Below are positions 26,968-34,008 of a stretch of 64,000 nucleotides of DNA, piece after piece. The stretch is from positions 5,492,001 through 5,556,000 of the forward strand of contig CP119325.1 in the NCBI GenBank assembly GCA_029202525.1, written 5' to 3'. The translations under genes were made by a program, and so were the position numbers. Origin of the DNA: Candidatus Pseudomonas phytovorans. GTDB taxonomy: Bacteria; Pseudomonadota; Gammaproteobacteria; Pseudomonadales; Pseudomonadaceae. Under the pieces are notes generated by a model, which saw nothing but the letters and a program-made list of their open reading frames with translations, ran no database searches and was not told where the DNA came from. Within the stretch, counting starts at the first letter, position 1. Each line of letters opens with the position of its first letter.

Positions 26968-28068
26968 TTACTCCTTGGCCGTCAGCTTCACTACACGGTT
27001 GCTGCGGTCCACAGGGCGTACCTCCTGGCCCTCACGCAGTACATGGCCACCGGCGGCGACCACCCAGTCGCCGGGTGCAAGGCCTTCGAGCACGGGCACA
27101 CTGTCGCTGCCGTACGCCCCCAGGCGCACCACAGCCCGCTCCAGGCGGCTGTCCTTGTTGACCCGCCACACATAGGCCTGGCCGTTTTCAGCAGTCACCG
27201 CAGACAGCGGCACCGCCAACGGGATCAGCCCCTCATGGGCGATGAACACCCGGGCACTCTGGCCCAGCTCTGCCGGCGTGGCGGTGGAGGTAAAGGCGAT
27301 GCGCGCGGCGAAGGTGCGCGAGCGTGGGTCGGCGGCTGGCGACAACTCGCGGATGCGCCCCTCGAAGCGCGCTTGCGGGTGCGACCAAAGCTCGACGCTG
27401 ACCGCTTGGCCCACGGCAAAGCGGGCGAACTGCTGCTCCGGCAGGCCGATGAGCACTTCCCGTTCGCCATCGGCGGCCAGGGTGAACACGGTTTGCCCGG
27501 CGGCAACCACCTGGCCCACTTCGACCTGACGCTTGGCCACCACCCCGGCCTGCGGCGCGCGCAGCACGGCATATTCAGCCTGGTTGCCAGCCACATCGAA
27601 CTCGGCCTTGGCCTGTTTCAGGCGGGCAAGGCCGGCGCGGTAGAGGTTTTCGGCATTGTCGAACTGGGAGTGGCTGACCATCTGCCGGTCCAGCAGCTTC
27701 TGGTAGCGATCACGCTCGGCGCGCACCAGCGCGAGGTTGGCTTCGGCAGCCGCCATCTGGGCGCGGTTGGCTTCAAGTTGCAGGCGCACGTCCTGTGGGT
27801 CCAGTTCGGCCAGCGGCTGGTCGACCTTGACCCGCTGCCCCTCCTCCACCAGGCGCTTGCTGACCTTGCCGCCAATGCGGAAAGCCAGTTCCGGCTCCAA
27901 GCGCGCACGCACTTCACCGGGGTAACTGTCGGCAGCGGCTTCGGCCGGCTGCGGCTGCACCACCAGCGCCGGGCGCGGCGCGGCAGGCGGGGTGGCTTCC
28001 TGACCGCATGCCGTCAGTAACAACGCGGCAACGGCGGGCAGAGCGATGGACAAGGCATGGCGCAACAT
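26968..28068 (-). CDS. RND periplasmic adaptor lipoprotein
   Basis: The 366-residue membrane-fusion protein begins with a lipoprotein signal (lipobox LLLTAC, Cys near residue 22). It has the lipoyl halves RVKVDQPLAELDPQDVRLQLEAN and VLRAPQAGVVAKRQVEVGQVVAAGQ flanking a coiled-coil hairpin, then beta-barrel and membrane-proximal domains. It links the RND permease to an outer-membrane channel. The ATG at 28068 is chosen because AAAGGA lies just upstream and it gives a proper signal; the frame extends further upstream without a plausible protein. It is first in a two-gene operon. Confidence 0.92.
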   Translation of the reverse strand: MLRHALSIALPAVAALLLTACGQEATPPAAPRPALVVQPQPAEAAADSYPGEVRARLEPELAFRIGGKVSKRLVEEGQRVKVDQPLAELDPQDVRLQLEANRAQMAAAEANLALVRAERDRYQKLLDRQMVSHSQFDNAENLYRAGLARLKQAKAEFDVAGNQAEYAVLRAPQAGVVAKRQVEVGQVVAAGQTVFTLAADGEREVLIGLPEQQFARFAVGQAVSVELWSHPQARFEGRIRELSPAADPRSRTFAARIAFTSTATPAELGQSARVFIAHEGLIPLAVPLSAVTAENGQAYVWRVNKDSRLERAVVRLGAYGSDSVPVLEGLAPGDWVVAAGGHVLREGQEVRPVDRSNRVVKLTAKE

Positions 28069-28191
28069 GATGAATCCTTTCGCGGAGTGCACTTCGAATA
28101 TTTGTACTGCCGGGTATATTAAATCAGGCCAGCGGTGGCGGGAAGTGTGTGGGGGGTAGTTTTTGTGGGTGGTTGTCGTGACATTTTCAGC

Positions 28192-28212
28192 GCCTGTGAG
28201 ATCGAGCGCCGC
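28192..28212 (+). repeat. Fragment of the extended REP element
   Basis: GCCTGTGAGATCGAGCGCCGC is identical over 21 bases to the reverse complement of 10115-10135, the outer end of the long inverted repeat. The REP core itself is absent here, so this is a broken or half element. Confidence 0.7.
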
Positions 28213-28356
28213 AAACCTCCCGACAGACACCTGTCAGCCCAAACGCCATCAGAAACTGTTGCCCACCCTACACCCGATCAACAACTTGCACCGCCCACCA
28301 CAGCCTCGACGCATCGAAAGTCGCCGCAGGCTCCGATTTGTGTGGCCTTTCAGCGC

Positions 28357-28375
28357 CCGGCACGGCCTGTGCAAT
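28357..28375 (+). promoter_or_regulatory. Sigma-54 promoter for the DszC/SfnC-like gene
   Basis: CCGGCACGGCCTGTGCAA fits the sigma-54 consensus TGGCACG-N4-TTGCW: GG at 28359-28360, exactly ten bases, then GC at 28371-28372. Transcription would begin near 28384, giving a leader of about 33 bases before the ATG at 28417. Confidence 0.75.
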
Positions 28376-28416
28376 CACCGGTACATACCCCTTCTTCATG
28401 TACCTGGAGTATCCCG

Positions 28417-29658
28417 ATGACTGCCCTCGAACAACACCTGCCCGCCCCCGTCAACGGCACCGACTACGCCACGCTCGCCGCGCGATTTCGACCCATCTTC
28501 ACCCGCATTGCCGACAGCAGCGTGGCGCGCGAGCGCAGCCGCACCCTGCCCCATGAACCCATCCAGTGGCTGAAAGAGGCCGGCTTTGGCGCTGTGCGCG
28601 TACCGGTTGAACACGGCGGTGGCGGCGCCTCCTTGCCGCAGTTGTTCCAGCTGCTGATCGAACTGGCGGCAGCCGACTCCAATGTGCCCCAGGCCTTGCG
28701 CGGCCACTTCGCCTTCGTCGAAGACCGCCTCAACGCCCATGCCGGCGCGCCACAGGATGTCTGGTTCCAACGCTTTGTCGCGGGCGACCTGGTGGGCTGC
28801 GCCTGGACAGAGATCGGCGCGGTGAAGATCGGCGATGTCATCACCCGCGTTTCACGCCAAGGTGAGCAGTGGGTAGTCAACGGCACCAAGTACTACAGCA
28901 CCGGCAGCCTGTTCTCCGACTGGATCGACCTGTTCGCCCGTCGCGATGACACCGGCGCCGACGTGATCGCGGCCATTCGCACCCGCCAGCCCGGCATCCG
29001 CCAGAGCGATGATTGGGATGGCTTTGGCCAGCGCACCACCGGCAGCGGTACCTCGGTGTTCGAAAATGCGGTGGTCGAGGAAGAGAACATCATCGACTTT
29101 GGCACCCGTTTCAAATACCAGACCGCCTTCTACCAATTGGTTTTGCTGGCCGTGATCACTGGTTCCGGGCGTGCTGCCGTGCGCGACTTCAGCCACGAAA
29201 CCAGCAAGCGCACCCGGGTGTTCAGCCATGGCAACGGCGCAGCCGTCAGCCAGGACCCACAGGTACTGCAAGTGATCGGCAAGGCCTCGGGCCAGGTGTA
29301 TGCCGCAGAAGCTGCGACGTTGCGGGCTGCCGAGGCCAGCCAGCAGGCGTACCTGGCACGTTTTGCCAATGACCCGGCCGCTGAACAACAGGCCAATGTG
29401 CTTGCCGAACTGGAGTCGGCCCAAGCCCAGGTGGCGGCCATCGACCTGGTGCTGCGCGCCACCAGCGACCTGTTCAACGCCCTGGGTGCCTCCACCACAA
29501 GCACCAGCCGCCAGCTCGACCGCCACTGGCGCAACGCCCGTACAGCGGCTTCGCACAACCCGGTGATCTACAAAGAGCGGATCATTGGCGACTGGCACGT
29601 GAATGGTAAAGAGCCGCCGTATGTATGGCAGATTGGTGGGGGTGCCAAGCAATCCTGA
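28417..29658 (+). CDS. DszC/SfnC-like flavin-dependent monooxygenase (acyl-CoA dehydrogenase fold)
   Basis: The 413-residue product has the acyl-CoA dehydrogenase fold used by DszC, SfnC and related FMNH2-dependent monooxygenases of organosulfur compounds: GFGAVRVPVEHGGGGASLPQ near residues 49-68, CAWTEIG near 128, VNGTKYYSTGSLFSDW near 153-168, and the C-terminal HWRNARTAASHNPVIYKERI helix. It should need reduced flavin from a reductase encoded elsewhere. It has a single Met (the initiator) and a single Cys, which fits expression in sulfur starvation. A sigma-54 promoter precedes it. The start is set by family alignment and the short leader. The substrate is unknown; a true dehydrogenase is the alternative. 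Confidence 0.85.
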   Translation: MTALEQHLPAPVNGTDYATLAARFRPIFTRIADSSVARERSRTLPHEPIQWLKEAGFGAVRVPVEHGGGGASLPQLFQLLIELAAADSNVPQALRGHFAFVEDRLNAHAGAPQDVWFQRFVAGDLVGCAWTEIGAVKIGDVITRVSRQGEQWVVNGTKYYSTGSLFSDWIDLFARRDDTGADVIAAIRTRQPGIRQSDDWDGFGQRTTGSGTSVFENAVVEEENIIDFGTRFKYQTAFYQLVLLAVITGSGRAAVRDFSHETSKRTRVFSHGNGAAVSQDPQVLQVIGKASGQVYAAEAATLRAAEASQQAYLARFANDPAAEQQANVLAELESAQAQVAAIDLVLRATSDLFNALGASTTSTSRQLDRHWRNARTAASHNPVIYKERIIGDWHVNGKEPPYVWQIGGGAKQS

Positions 29659-29668
29659 GTAACCGCAT

Positions 29669-29787
29669 TGGGGCTGCTTTGCAGCCCATCGCAGGCAAGC
29701 CAGCTCCTACAGGGACCGCGCAAAGCCTAAGATATGCGAGGTCCCTGTAGGAGCTGGCTTGCCTGCGATGGGCCGCAAAGCGGCCCC
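29669..29787. repeat. Divergent-type REP pair (AGCCAGCTCCTACAGGG variant)
   Basis: Two near-perfect inverted arms of 46 bases, with core CGCAGGCAAGCCAGCTCCTACA rather than the common GCGGGCAAGCCCGCTCCCACA, separate two convergent genes. It is the only copy of this variant in the window. Confidence 0.88.
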
Positions 29788-29801
29788 GGCAATATCAGCG
29801 G

Positions 29802-30179
29802 CTAGCCCAAGCCGTCGGCCAACGCCGCGCCATTGAGGTAGTGATCCCCCAACAACCGCCGCTGGGTCGCCAGCACAGGTTCGCCACCGCTCACCTCAGG
29901 GCGCGCCAGGCTTCGTCCGGCCAGCTCGAAATACGCCTGCCCGGCCAACCTGGCCCCCTCGGCAGCCGCTAACCGAAAAGCAATCGCCGACGCCTGCGAG
30001 TCATCCGCACGTTCCAGCAATGCATCGGCGGCATCAATGGCGATGCGCACCTCACCCACGGCGGCAATCACCAAAGTTTCCTGACGAGCACTGTGGCCAC
30101 GCAAGTATTCAAGCAGCGCCGCTTCGACCTGGCGGGCATGTGCCAGGTCACCCTGGCCGTGGGAATGGATATTGGACAT
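29802..30179 (-). CDS. Small protein resembling the C-terminal helical domain of acyl-CoA dehydrogenase-type monooxygenases
   Basis: A 125-residue helical protein starting MSNIHSHGQGDLAHARQVEA. Its end, ATQRRLLGDHYLNG, resembles the last helix of the neighbouring enzymes (YKERIIGDWHVNG and WKYHLVGNQLLNG). The rest has heptad-like Ala/Leu helices as in their C-terminal four-helix bundle. It has no Cys and only the initiator Met. It starts 10 bases after the sfnB stop and must be cotranscribed. It may be a separate subunit or a regulatory partner of SfnB. The function is not known to me; the relation is inferred by eye. Confidence 0.65.
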   Translation of the reverse strand: MSNIHSHGQGDLAHARQVEAALLEYLRGHSARQETLVIAAVGEVRIAIDAADALLERADDSQASAIAFRLAAAEGARLAGQAYFELAGRSLARPEVSGGEPVLATQRRLLGDHYLNGAALADGLG

Positions 30180-30189
30180 GTGTACTTCC

Positions 30190-31425
30190 TCAGTTCCAGG
30201 CGTGACGTTGTGGCTTGATGCCATTGAGCAACTGGTTGCCGACCAGGTGATACTTCCAGCGCACCGGGTCATGCAGGGTGTGGGTACGGGCATTGCGCCA
30301 GAAACGGTCCAGCCCCTGGCTGGCCGAAACACTGCGCGTACCGCCCAGCTCCAGCAGGCGGCTGGATGCCTCCAGCGAAATGGCCGTGGACAGCACCTTG
30401 GCCTGGCCAACCACCACCGAGGCATGCGCCACGTGTTCCTCGTCAGGCTGGACGACAGCCAGGTCCACCGCGAGCGCCGCGCGGTGCAGAATGGCTTCGG
30501 CCGCTTGCAGGCGCCAGCCCAGTTCGCCAATCACCGCCTGGCTCAGCGGGTCCTGCCAGCCATGCTGCAAGCCGCTGTCGGCCCAGGGCCGCGCCTGGCG
30601 GGCCACCTGCAAGGCGGCGGCGAAAGCGCCACGGGCAATACCGGTGTCTACCGCGGCCTGGATGATCTGCGAGATCGGGCCATCGGCAGTGGGCTGGTCG
30701 TAGGCCTTCCAGGCCGGGATCACATCAGCGGCCGGTACCTGCACACCTTCAAGGCGTACCTGGCCACTGGCGGTAATGCGCTGGCCGAAGCCATCCCAGC
30801 TATCGATCACGGTCAGGCCCGCAGCGTCACGAGGCACAAAGGCGATATGCGGTCGCCCTTGTTCATCCACGCCGGCAACGGGGACGATATGGGCGAACAA
30901 GGCCCCGGTGCAGTAAGCCTTTTCGCCCTCGATCACGGCGCTGTCGCCGTTGAAGCGGATTTGCGTCTGGAAGGTGGTCACGTACTGGCCGCGCGATTCT
31001 GAAAAGGCATTGCCGAAGCGGTAGCCCTGAAGCACCTTGGCGAAGTAGTCGCGTTTCTGTGTTTCGCTGCCGGTCAGGCGCAGGTTGCTAAGCACGCCAA
31101 AATGGTTTTGCGGCAATTGGCCGAGGGACGAGTCGGCCGCCGAGATGGTCGCGATCACTTCGCTGAGGGTGGCGTAGGAAACGCCCGCGCCGCCGTATTC
31201 CTTGGGCACGGTGATCGCCCACAAGCCACTGTCGGAAAAGCGATCGAGTTCATCCCACGGCAAGCGCCGCTCACGGTCGCGCAGGGCCGCCTCCTTGGCA
31301 AAGTCCTCGGCCAGACGCTGGGCGACCTCGATGGCCTCGGCATCGCTGCGGATGACATGAGCGACGCGGCGCGGCGCCGAACGGGCCTGCGGGGGCAGGC
31401 TGGAAGCGGGTGAATAGGTCGTCAT
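30190..31425 (-). CDS. sfnB: SfnB family sulfur-acquisition oxidoreductase
   Basis: The 411-residue product has an acyl-CoA dehydrogenase fold: GLWAITVPKEYGGAGVSYATLSEV near residues 66-89, EGEKAYCTGALFAHIVPVAG near 160-180 and the C-terminal FWRNARTHTLHDPVRWKYH. Members of the SfnB family are induced under sulfur limitation in P. putida and help use sulfones and related compounds. It carries one Met (the initiator) and one Cys. The ATG at 31425 has GGAG eight bases upstream; an ATG at 31437 would add four residues but lacks a site. A sigma-54 promoter and an AT-rich motif precede it. It forms an operon with the small gene at 29802-30179. Confidence 0.85.
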   Translation of the reverse strand: MTTYSPASSLPPQARSAPRRVAHVIRSDAEAIEVAQRLAEDFAKEAALRDRERRLPWDELDRFSDSGLWAITVPKEYGGAGVSYATLSEVIATISAADSSLGQLPQNHFGVLSNLRLTGSETQKRDYFAKVLQGYRFGNAFSESRGQYVTTFQTQIRFNGDSAVIEGEKAYCTGALFAHIVPVAGVDEQGRPHIAFVPRDAAGLTVIDSWDGFGQRITASGQVRLEGVQVPAADVIPAWKAYDQPTADGPISQIIQAAVDTGIARGAFAAALQVARQARPWADSGLQHGWQDPLSQAVIGELGWRLQAAEAILHRAALAVDLAVVQPDEEHVAHASVVVGQAKVLSTAISLEASSRLLELGGTRSVSASQGLDRFWRNARTHTLHDPVRWKYHLVGNQLLNGIKPQRHAWN

Positions 31426-31461
31426 GTGCTGCTCCATGCGTAACAGGTTCCACAGTGGCTG

Positions 31462-31478
31462 AGCAGAACCTGTGCCAA
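31462..31478 (-). promoter_or_regulatory. Sigma-54 promoter of sfnB
   Basis: On the minus strand TTGGCACAGGTTCTGCT has GG, ten bases, then GC, with the GGCAC -24 box intact. The GG is at 31476-31475 and the GC at 31464-31463. Transcription would start near 31451, about 25 bases before the ATG. Confidence 0.72.
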
Positions 31479-31481
31479 CTG

Positions 31482-31501
31482 AATTAATCGTTTAAATTCA
31501 G
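31482..31501 (-). promoter_or_regulatory. AT-rich motif upstream of the sfnB promoter (copy 1)
   Basis: On the minus strand CTGAATTTAAACGATTAATT abuts the -24 box. It agrees at 16 of 20 positions with 41981-42000 upstream of the NtaA-type gene; ACGATTAATT is identical. It is also inside an imperfect inverted repeat with ends CCAACT (31477) and AGTTGG (31504-31509). It may be a regulator or IHF-type site; the binding protein is unknown. Confidence 0.5.
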
Positions 31502-31592
31502 ATAGTTGGGAAAAATAGTCATAACCCGGAAAGCCCCGGGACCGACAAACTGCAGATTGGCTGTTGCCCGGCGAACAGTTTGCCGGGGCCAC

Positions 31593-32936
31593 TCAAAGGT
31601 TGATGTCCAGCGGGTACTCGACAATCACCCTCAACTCGTCGACGTTGGCCTCGGCGGTATGGCCCCCGCCCACCCGGTGGGTGGCCTGCATCACGTTGAA
31701 CGACAGATTTTTGGCCGGCCCGCCCTGCACCACGTAGCGCACCCACAGGTTGCGCTCCCAGTGGCGACCGTCTTCGATGCCGTTGTAATAGCTGTAGGCG
31801 CCACCTGCGCGGGTACCGTCGATATCGCTACCACGCACATAACGGGCGGTGAGCGACAACCCAGGCAGGCCGAGCACCGCGAAGTTGTAGTCGTAGCGCG
31901 CTTCCCAGGCCCGTTCGTTGGGGTTGTTGAAGTCCGACACCTGCGATGCCGCGTCCAACTGGATGTCGTAGGTGTTCCACACGTAGTCGAACGGCGTATC
32001 GCCGTCGATGCGCGTATACGACAGCTTGAAGCCATGCCCGCCTGCGTTGATGCCGGCATGCACACTCCATGAATCGTTGTCGATCTTGCCGGCCAGCGCC
32101 TGGCCGCTGTCGCGGGTGCGGTAGTAATCCAGGCCGGTCTTCAGGGCCAGGTTGTCGCCCAGCGGCTGCACGTAGTCGATGTTGAAGAACTGCTGGTTCC
32201 ACACATCATCCAGCCGGCTGGCATGCAGGCGCAGGTTCAGCTGGTCGTTGAAACGGTAGTCGCCGCCCAGGTACACCACATCATTGGCGCCCTTCAGCCG
32301 CCCGGCGTACACGGTGCCAAGGTCACCACGGTGGTTGCTGGCGTTGCGGTCACTGCTGGATTCCAGCTTGCCGCCCTGCAGGGTCAGGCCTTGCAGCGAG
32401 TGGTCGTTGAACATGAAGCCGCGCAGGGTCTGCGGCAGCAGGCGAATGTCACTGGCGTGCAGCACCGGGCTGGTCGGGCTGACGTCGCCGTAGCGCAGTT
32501 CGGTATCGCCCAAACGGGCTTTCAGTGCCACACCCACCTTGCCGTAGGCGTCCTTGGGCTCGCCATCGAAGTTGCTGCCCGAGCGCGAGACAATCCCCGG
32601 CACGCCCACGCCGTTGCCCACGGTGCCGTTGCCGCCGTCGAGCTTCAGGCCGACCAGCCCTTGCAGGTCGAGGCCCAGGCCAACGGTACCCGGAGTGAAA
32701 CCCGATTGCAGGTTGGCGATGATGCCGTGACCCCATTCGCGGTGCTGGCTCTGGCGCTCACCGGTATTTGGGTTGCGGGTGAAGTCGCCGTTGCGGTAGT
32801 CCTGGCTGAAGAAGTAGTTGCGGTTGATGATTTGCAGTTGGGTGCCGTCGATGAAGCCCTTGTCTTCGGCAAATGCCGGTGTGGTCAGGCCGATGGCCAG
32901 GGCCAAGGTGACGGGTGGGTAGTTGCGCGAGCGCAT
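31593..32936 (-). CDS. OprD-family outer-membrane porin
   Basis: The 447-residue product has a signal peptide ending at AFA near residue 23. The mature part starts with GFIDGTQLQIINRNYFFSQDYRNGD, the usual N-terminus of OprD porins, and continues as amphipathic beta strands ending in a hydrophobic final strand. OprD-type channels admit specific small solutes across the outer membrane. It contains three Met and no Cys. It lies between sfnB and the ABC operon, and its promoter resembles sigma-54. I infer that it admits the cluster's organosulfur substrate. It is not the imipenem porin OprD itself by context. Confidence 0.9.
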   Translation of the reverse strand: MRSRNYPPVTLALAIGLTTPAFAEDKGFIDGTQLQIINRNYFFSQDYRNGDFTRNPNTGERQSQHREWGHGIIANLQSGFTPGTVGLGLDLQGLVGLKLDGGNGTVGNGVGVPGIVSRSGSNFDGEPKDAYGKVGVALKARLGDTELRYGDVSPTSPVLHASDIRLLPQTLRGFMFNDHSLQGLTLQGGKLESSSDRNASNHRGDLGTVYAGRLKGANDVVYLGGDYRFNDQLNLRLHASRLDDVWNQQFFNIDYVQPLGDNLALKTGLDYYRTRDSGQALAGKIDNDSWSVHAGINAGGHGFKLSYTRIDGDTPFDYVWNTYDIQLDAASQVSDFNNPNERAWEARYDYNFAVLGLPGLSLTARYVRGSDIDGTRAGGAYSYYNGIEDGRHWERNLWVRYVVQGGPAKNLSFNVMQATHRVGGGHTAEANVDELRVIVEYPLDINL

Positions 32937-32976
32937 GGCAGAACGTCCTTATGGGGTAATGGGGGCGTCCTGCTAC

Positions 32977-32993
32977 TCCAATAACCGTGCCAT
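32977..32993 (-). promoter_or_regulatory. Sigma-54-like promoter of the porin gene (one key mismatch)
   Basis: On the minus strand TGGCACGGTTATTGGAG matches the consensus TGGCACG-N4-TTGCA at every fixed position except the -12 C, which is G. Transcription would begin near 32967, about 30 bases before the start. The mismatch is at a conserved base, so activity is uncertain. Confidence 0.5.
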
Positions 32994-33115
32994 GAAAAAA
33001 TATCCTTAAAATCAATAACTTAACCAATATGTCAACGTACAGAACAATTACTCCACGGGCAGATTGTTCAGTTGCTGTTGTGCTGAGAACACCCAACGAA
33101 AATCCAGCGAAGCCC

Positions 33116-33202
33116 CTGTGGGAGCGGGCTTGCCCGCGAAGATGGCAACACGGTTCATGGCACGGGCTACGCCCGTGTTCGCGGGCATGCCCGCTCCCAC
33201 AG
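33116..33202. repeat. REP pair between ABC operon and porin
   Basis: CTGTGGGAGCGGGCTTGCCC and its inverse, with ACGGGCTACGCCCGT at the centre. It lies after the last gene of the ABC operon and before the porin promoter region. Confidence 0.9.
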
Positions 33203-33231
33203 AGAACGCGCCAGCTTCGAGTGTTTTGGAC

Positions 33232-34008
33232 TCAGCCAGCCTTGCCCCCCAGGTAGAAGTGCCGCAGGTCTTCGCGCGCTGCCAACTCGGCAGCTGCGCC
33301 CTCGCCCGCCACCCGGCCGTTCTCCAGGATGTAGGCGTAATCGGCATGGCGCAGGGCAACGTTGATGTTCTGCTCGGCGATCAGAAAACTCATGCCTTCC
33401 TTGGCATTGAGCTGAGCCACGATGTCGAAGATTTCCTCGACAATGATCGGCGCCAGCCCCATCGAGGGCTCGTCCAGCAGCACCAGCCGCGGCTGGGTCA
33501 TCAGCGCGCGGCCGATCGCCAGCATCTGCTGTTCGCCACCCGAGGTCAGCCCGGCCTGGGTCTTGCGCTTGGTCTTCAGCCGCGGGAACCAGGCATAGAT
33601 GCGCTCCAGCGCCTGCTCCAGCTCGCGCCGCGCCGGCTTGCGCAAAAAGCCCCCGGTGCGCAGGTTTTCCTCGATGGTGAGGTGGGCGAACACGTGCCGC
33701 CCCTCCAGCACATGCACAATGCCCTGGGTTGCCAGCCGGTTGGCCGCGATACCCGCCGTGTCCTGGCCCTGAAAGCGGATCTGCCCACGGCTGACCCGCG
33801 CACGGTCGGCTTGCAACAACCCGGAAATGGCCTTGAGCGTGGTGCTTTTGCCAGCCCCGTTGGCGCCCAGCAAGGCGACGATGTCGCCCTGCCCGACCCG
33901 CAGGGAAACCCCGGCCACGGCCAAAATCGCGCCGTCGTAGATCACTTCGATATCCTGCACGCCCAGCAACTCCGTGGCGCGCTCGGCAGCAAGCGGGGCG
34001 TGGGTCAT
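33232..34008 (-). CDS. ABC transporter ATP-binding protein, LivF type
   Basis: The 258-residue ATPase has Walker A GANGAGKSTTLK near residues 46-57, the signature TSGGEQQMLAIGRAL near 148-162 and Walker B RLVLLDEPSMGL near 168-179. It is closest to the LivF subunit of branched-chain amino acid-type importers. The ATG overlaps the upstream binding-protein stop in an ATGA. With the LivG-type ATPase at 38756-39523 it makes the cytoplasmic motor of the importer. It is the last gene of the operon. The substrate is not leucine by context; probably an organosulfur or aromatic compound. Confidence 0.9.
   Translation of the reverse strand: MTHAPLAAERATELLGVQDIEVIYDGAILAVAGVSLRVGQGDIVALLGANGAGKSTTLKAISGLLQADRARVSRGQIRFQGQDTAGIAANRLATQGIVHVLEGRHVFAHLTIEENLRTGGFLRKPARRELEQALERIYAWFPRLKTKRKTQAGLTSGGEQQMLAIGRALMTQPRLVLLDEPSMGLAPIIVEEIFDIVAQLNAKEGMSFLIAEQNINVALRHADYAYILENGRVAGEGAAAELAAREDLRHFYLGGKAG

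Larger units (their letters stand above)
28069..28416. other. 348-base divergent intergenic region at the edge of the accessory cluster
   Basis: No gene is seen. It marks the change from the RND operon (leftward) to the sulfur-type cluster. It holds a 21-base fragment of the extended REP repeat at 28192-28212 and a strong sigma-54 promoter at 28357-28375. The part at 28220-28340 is less G-rich and shows no recognised element. Confidence 0.6.
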
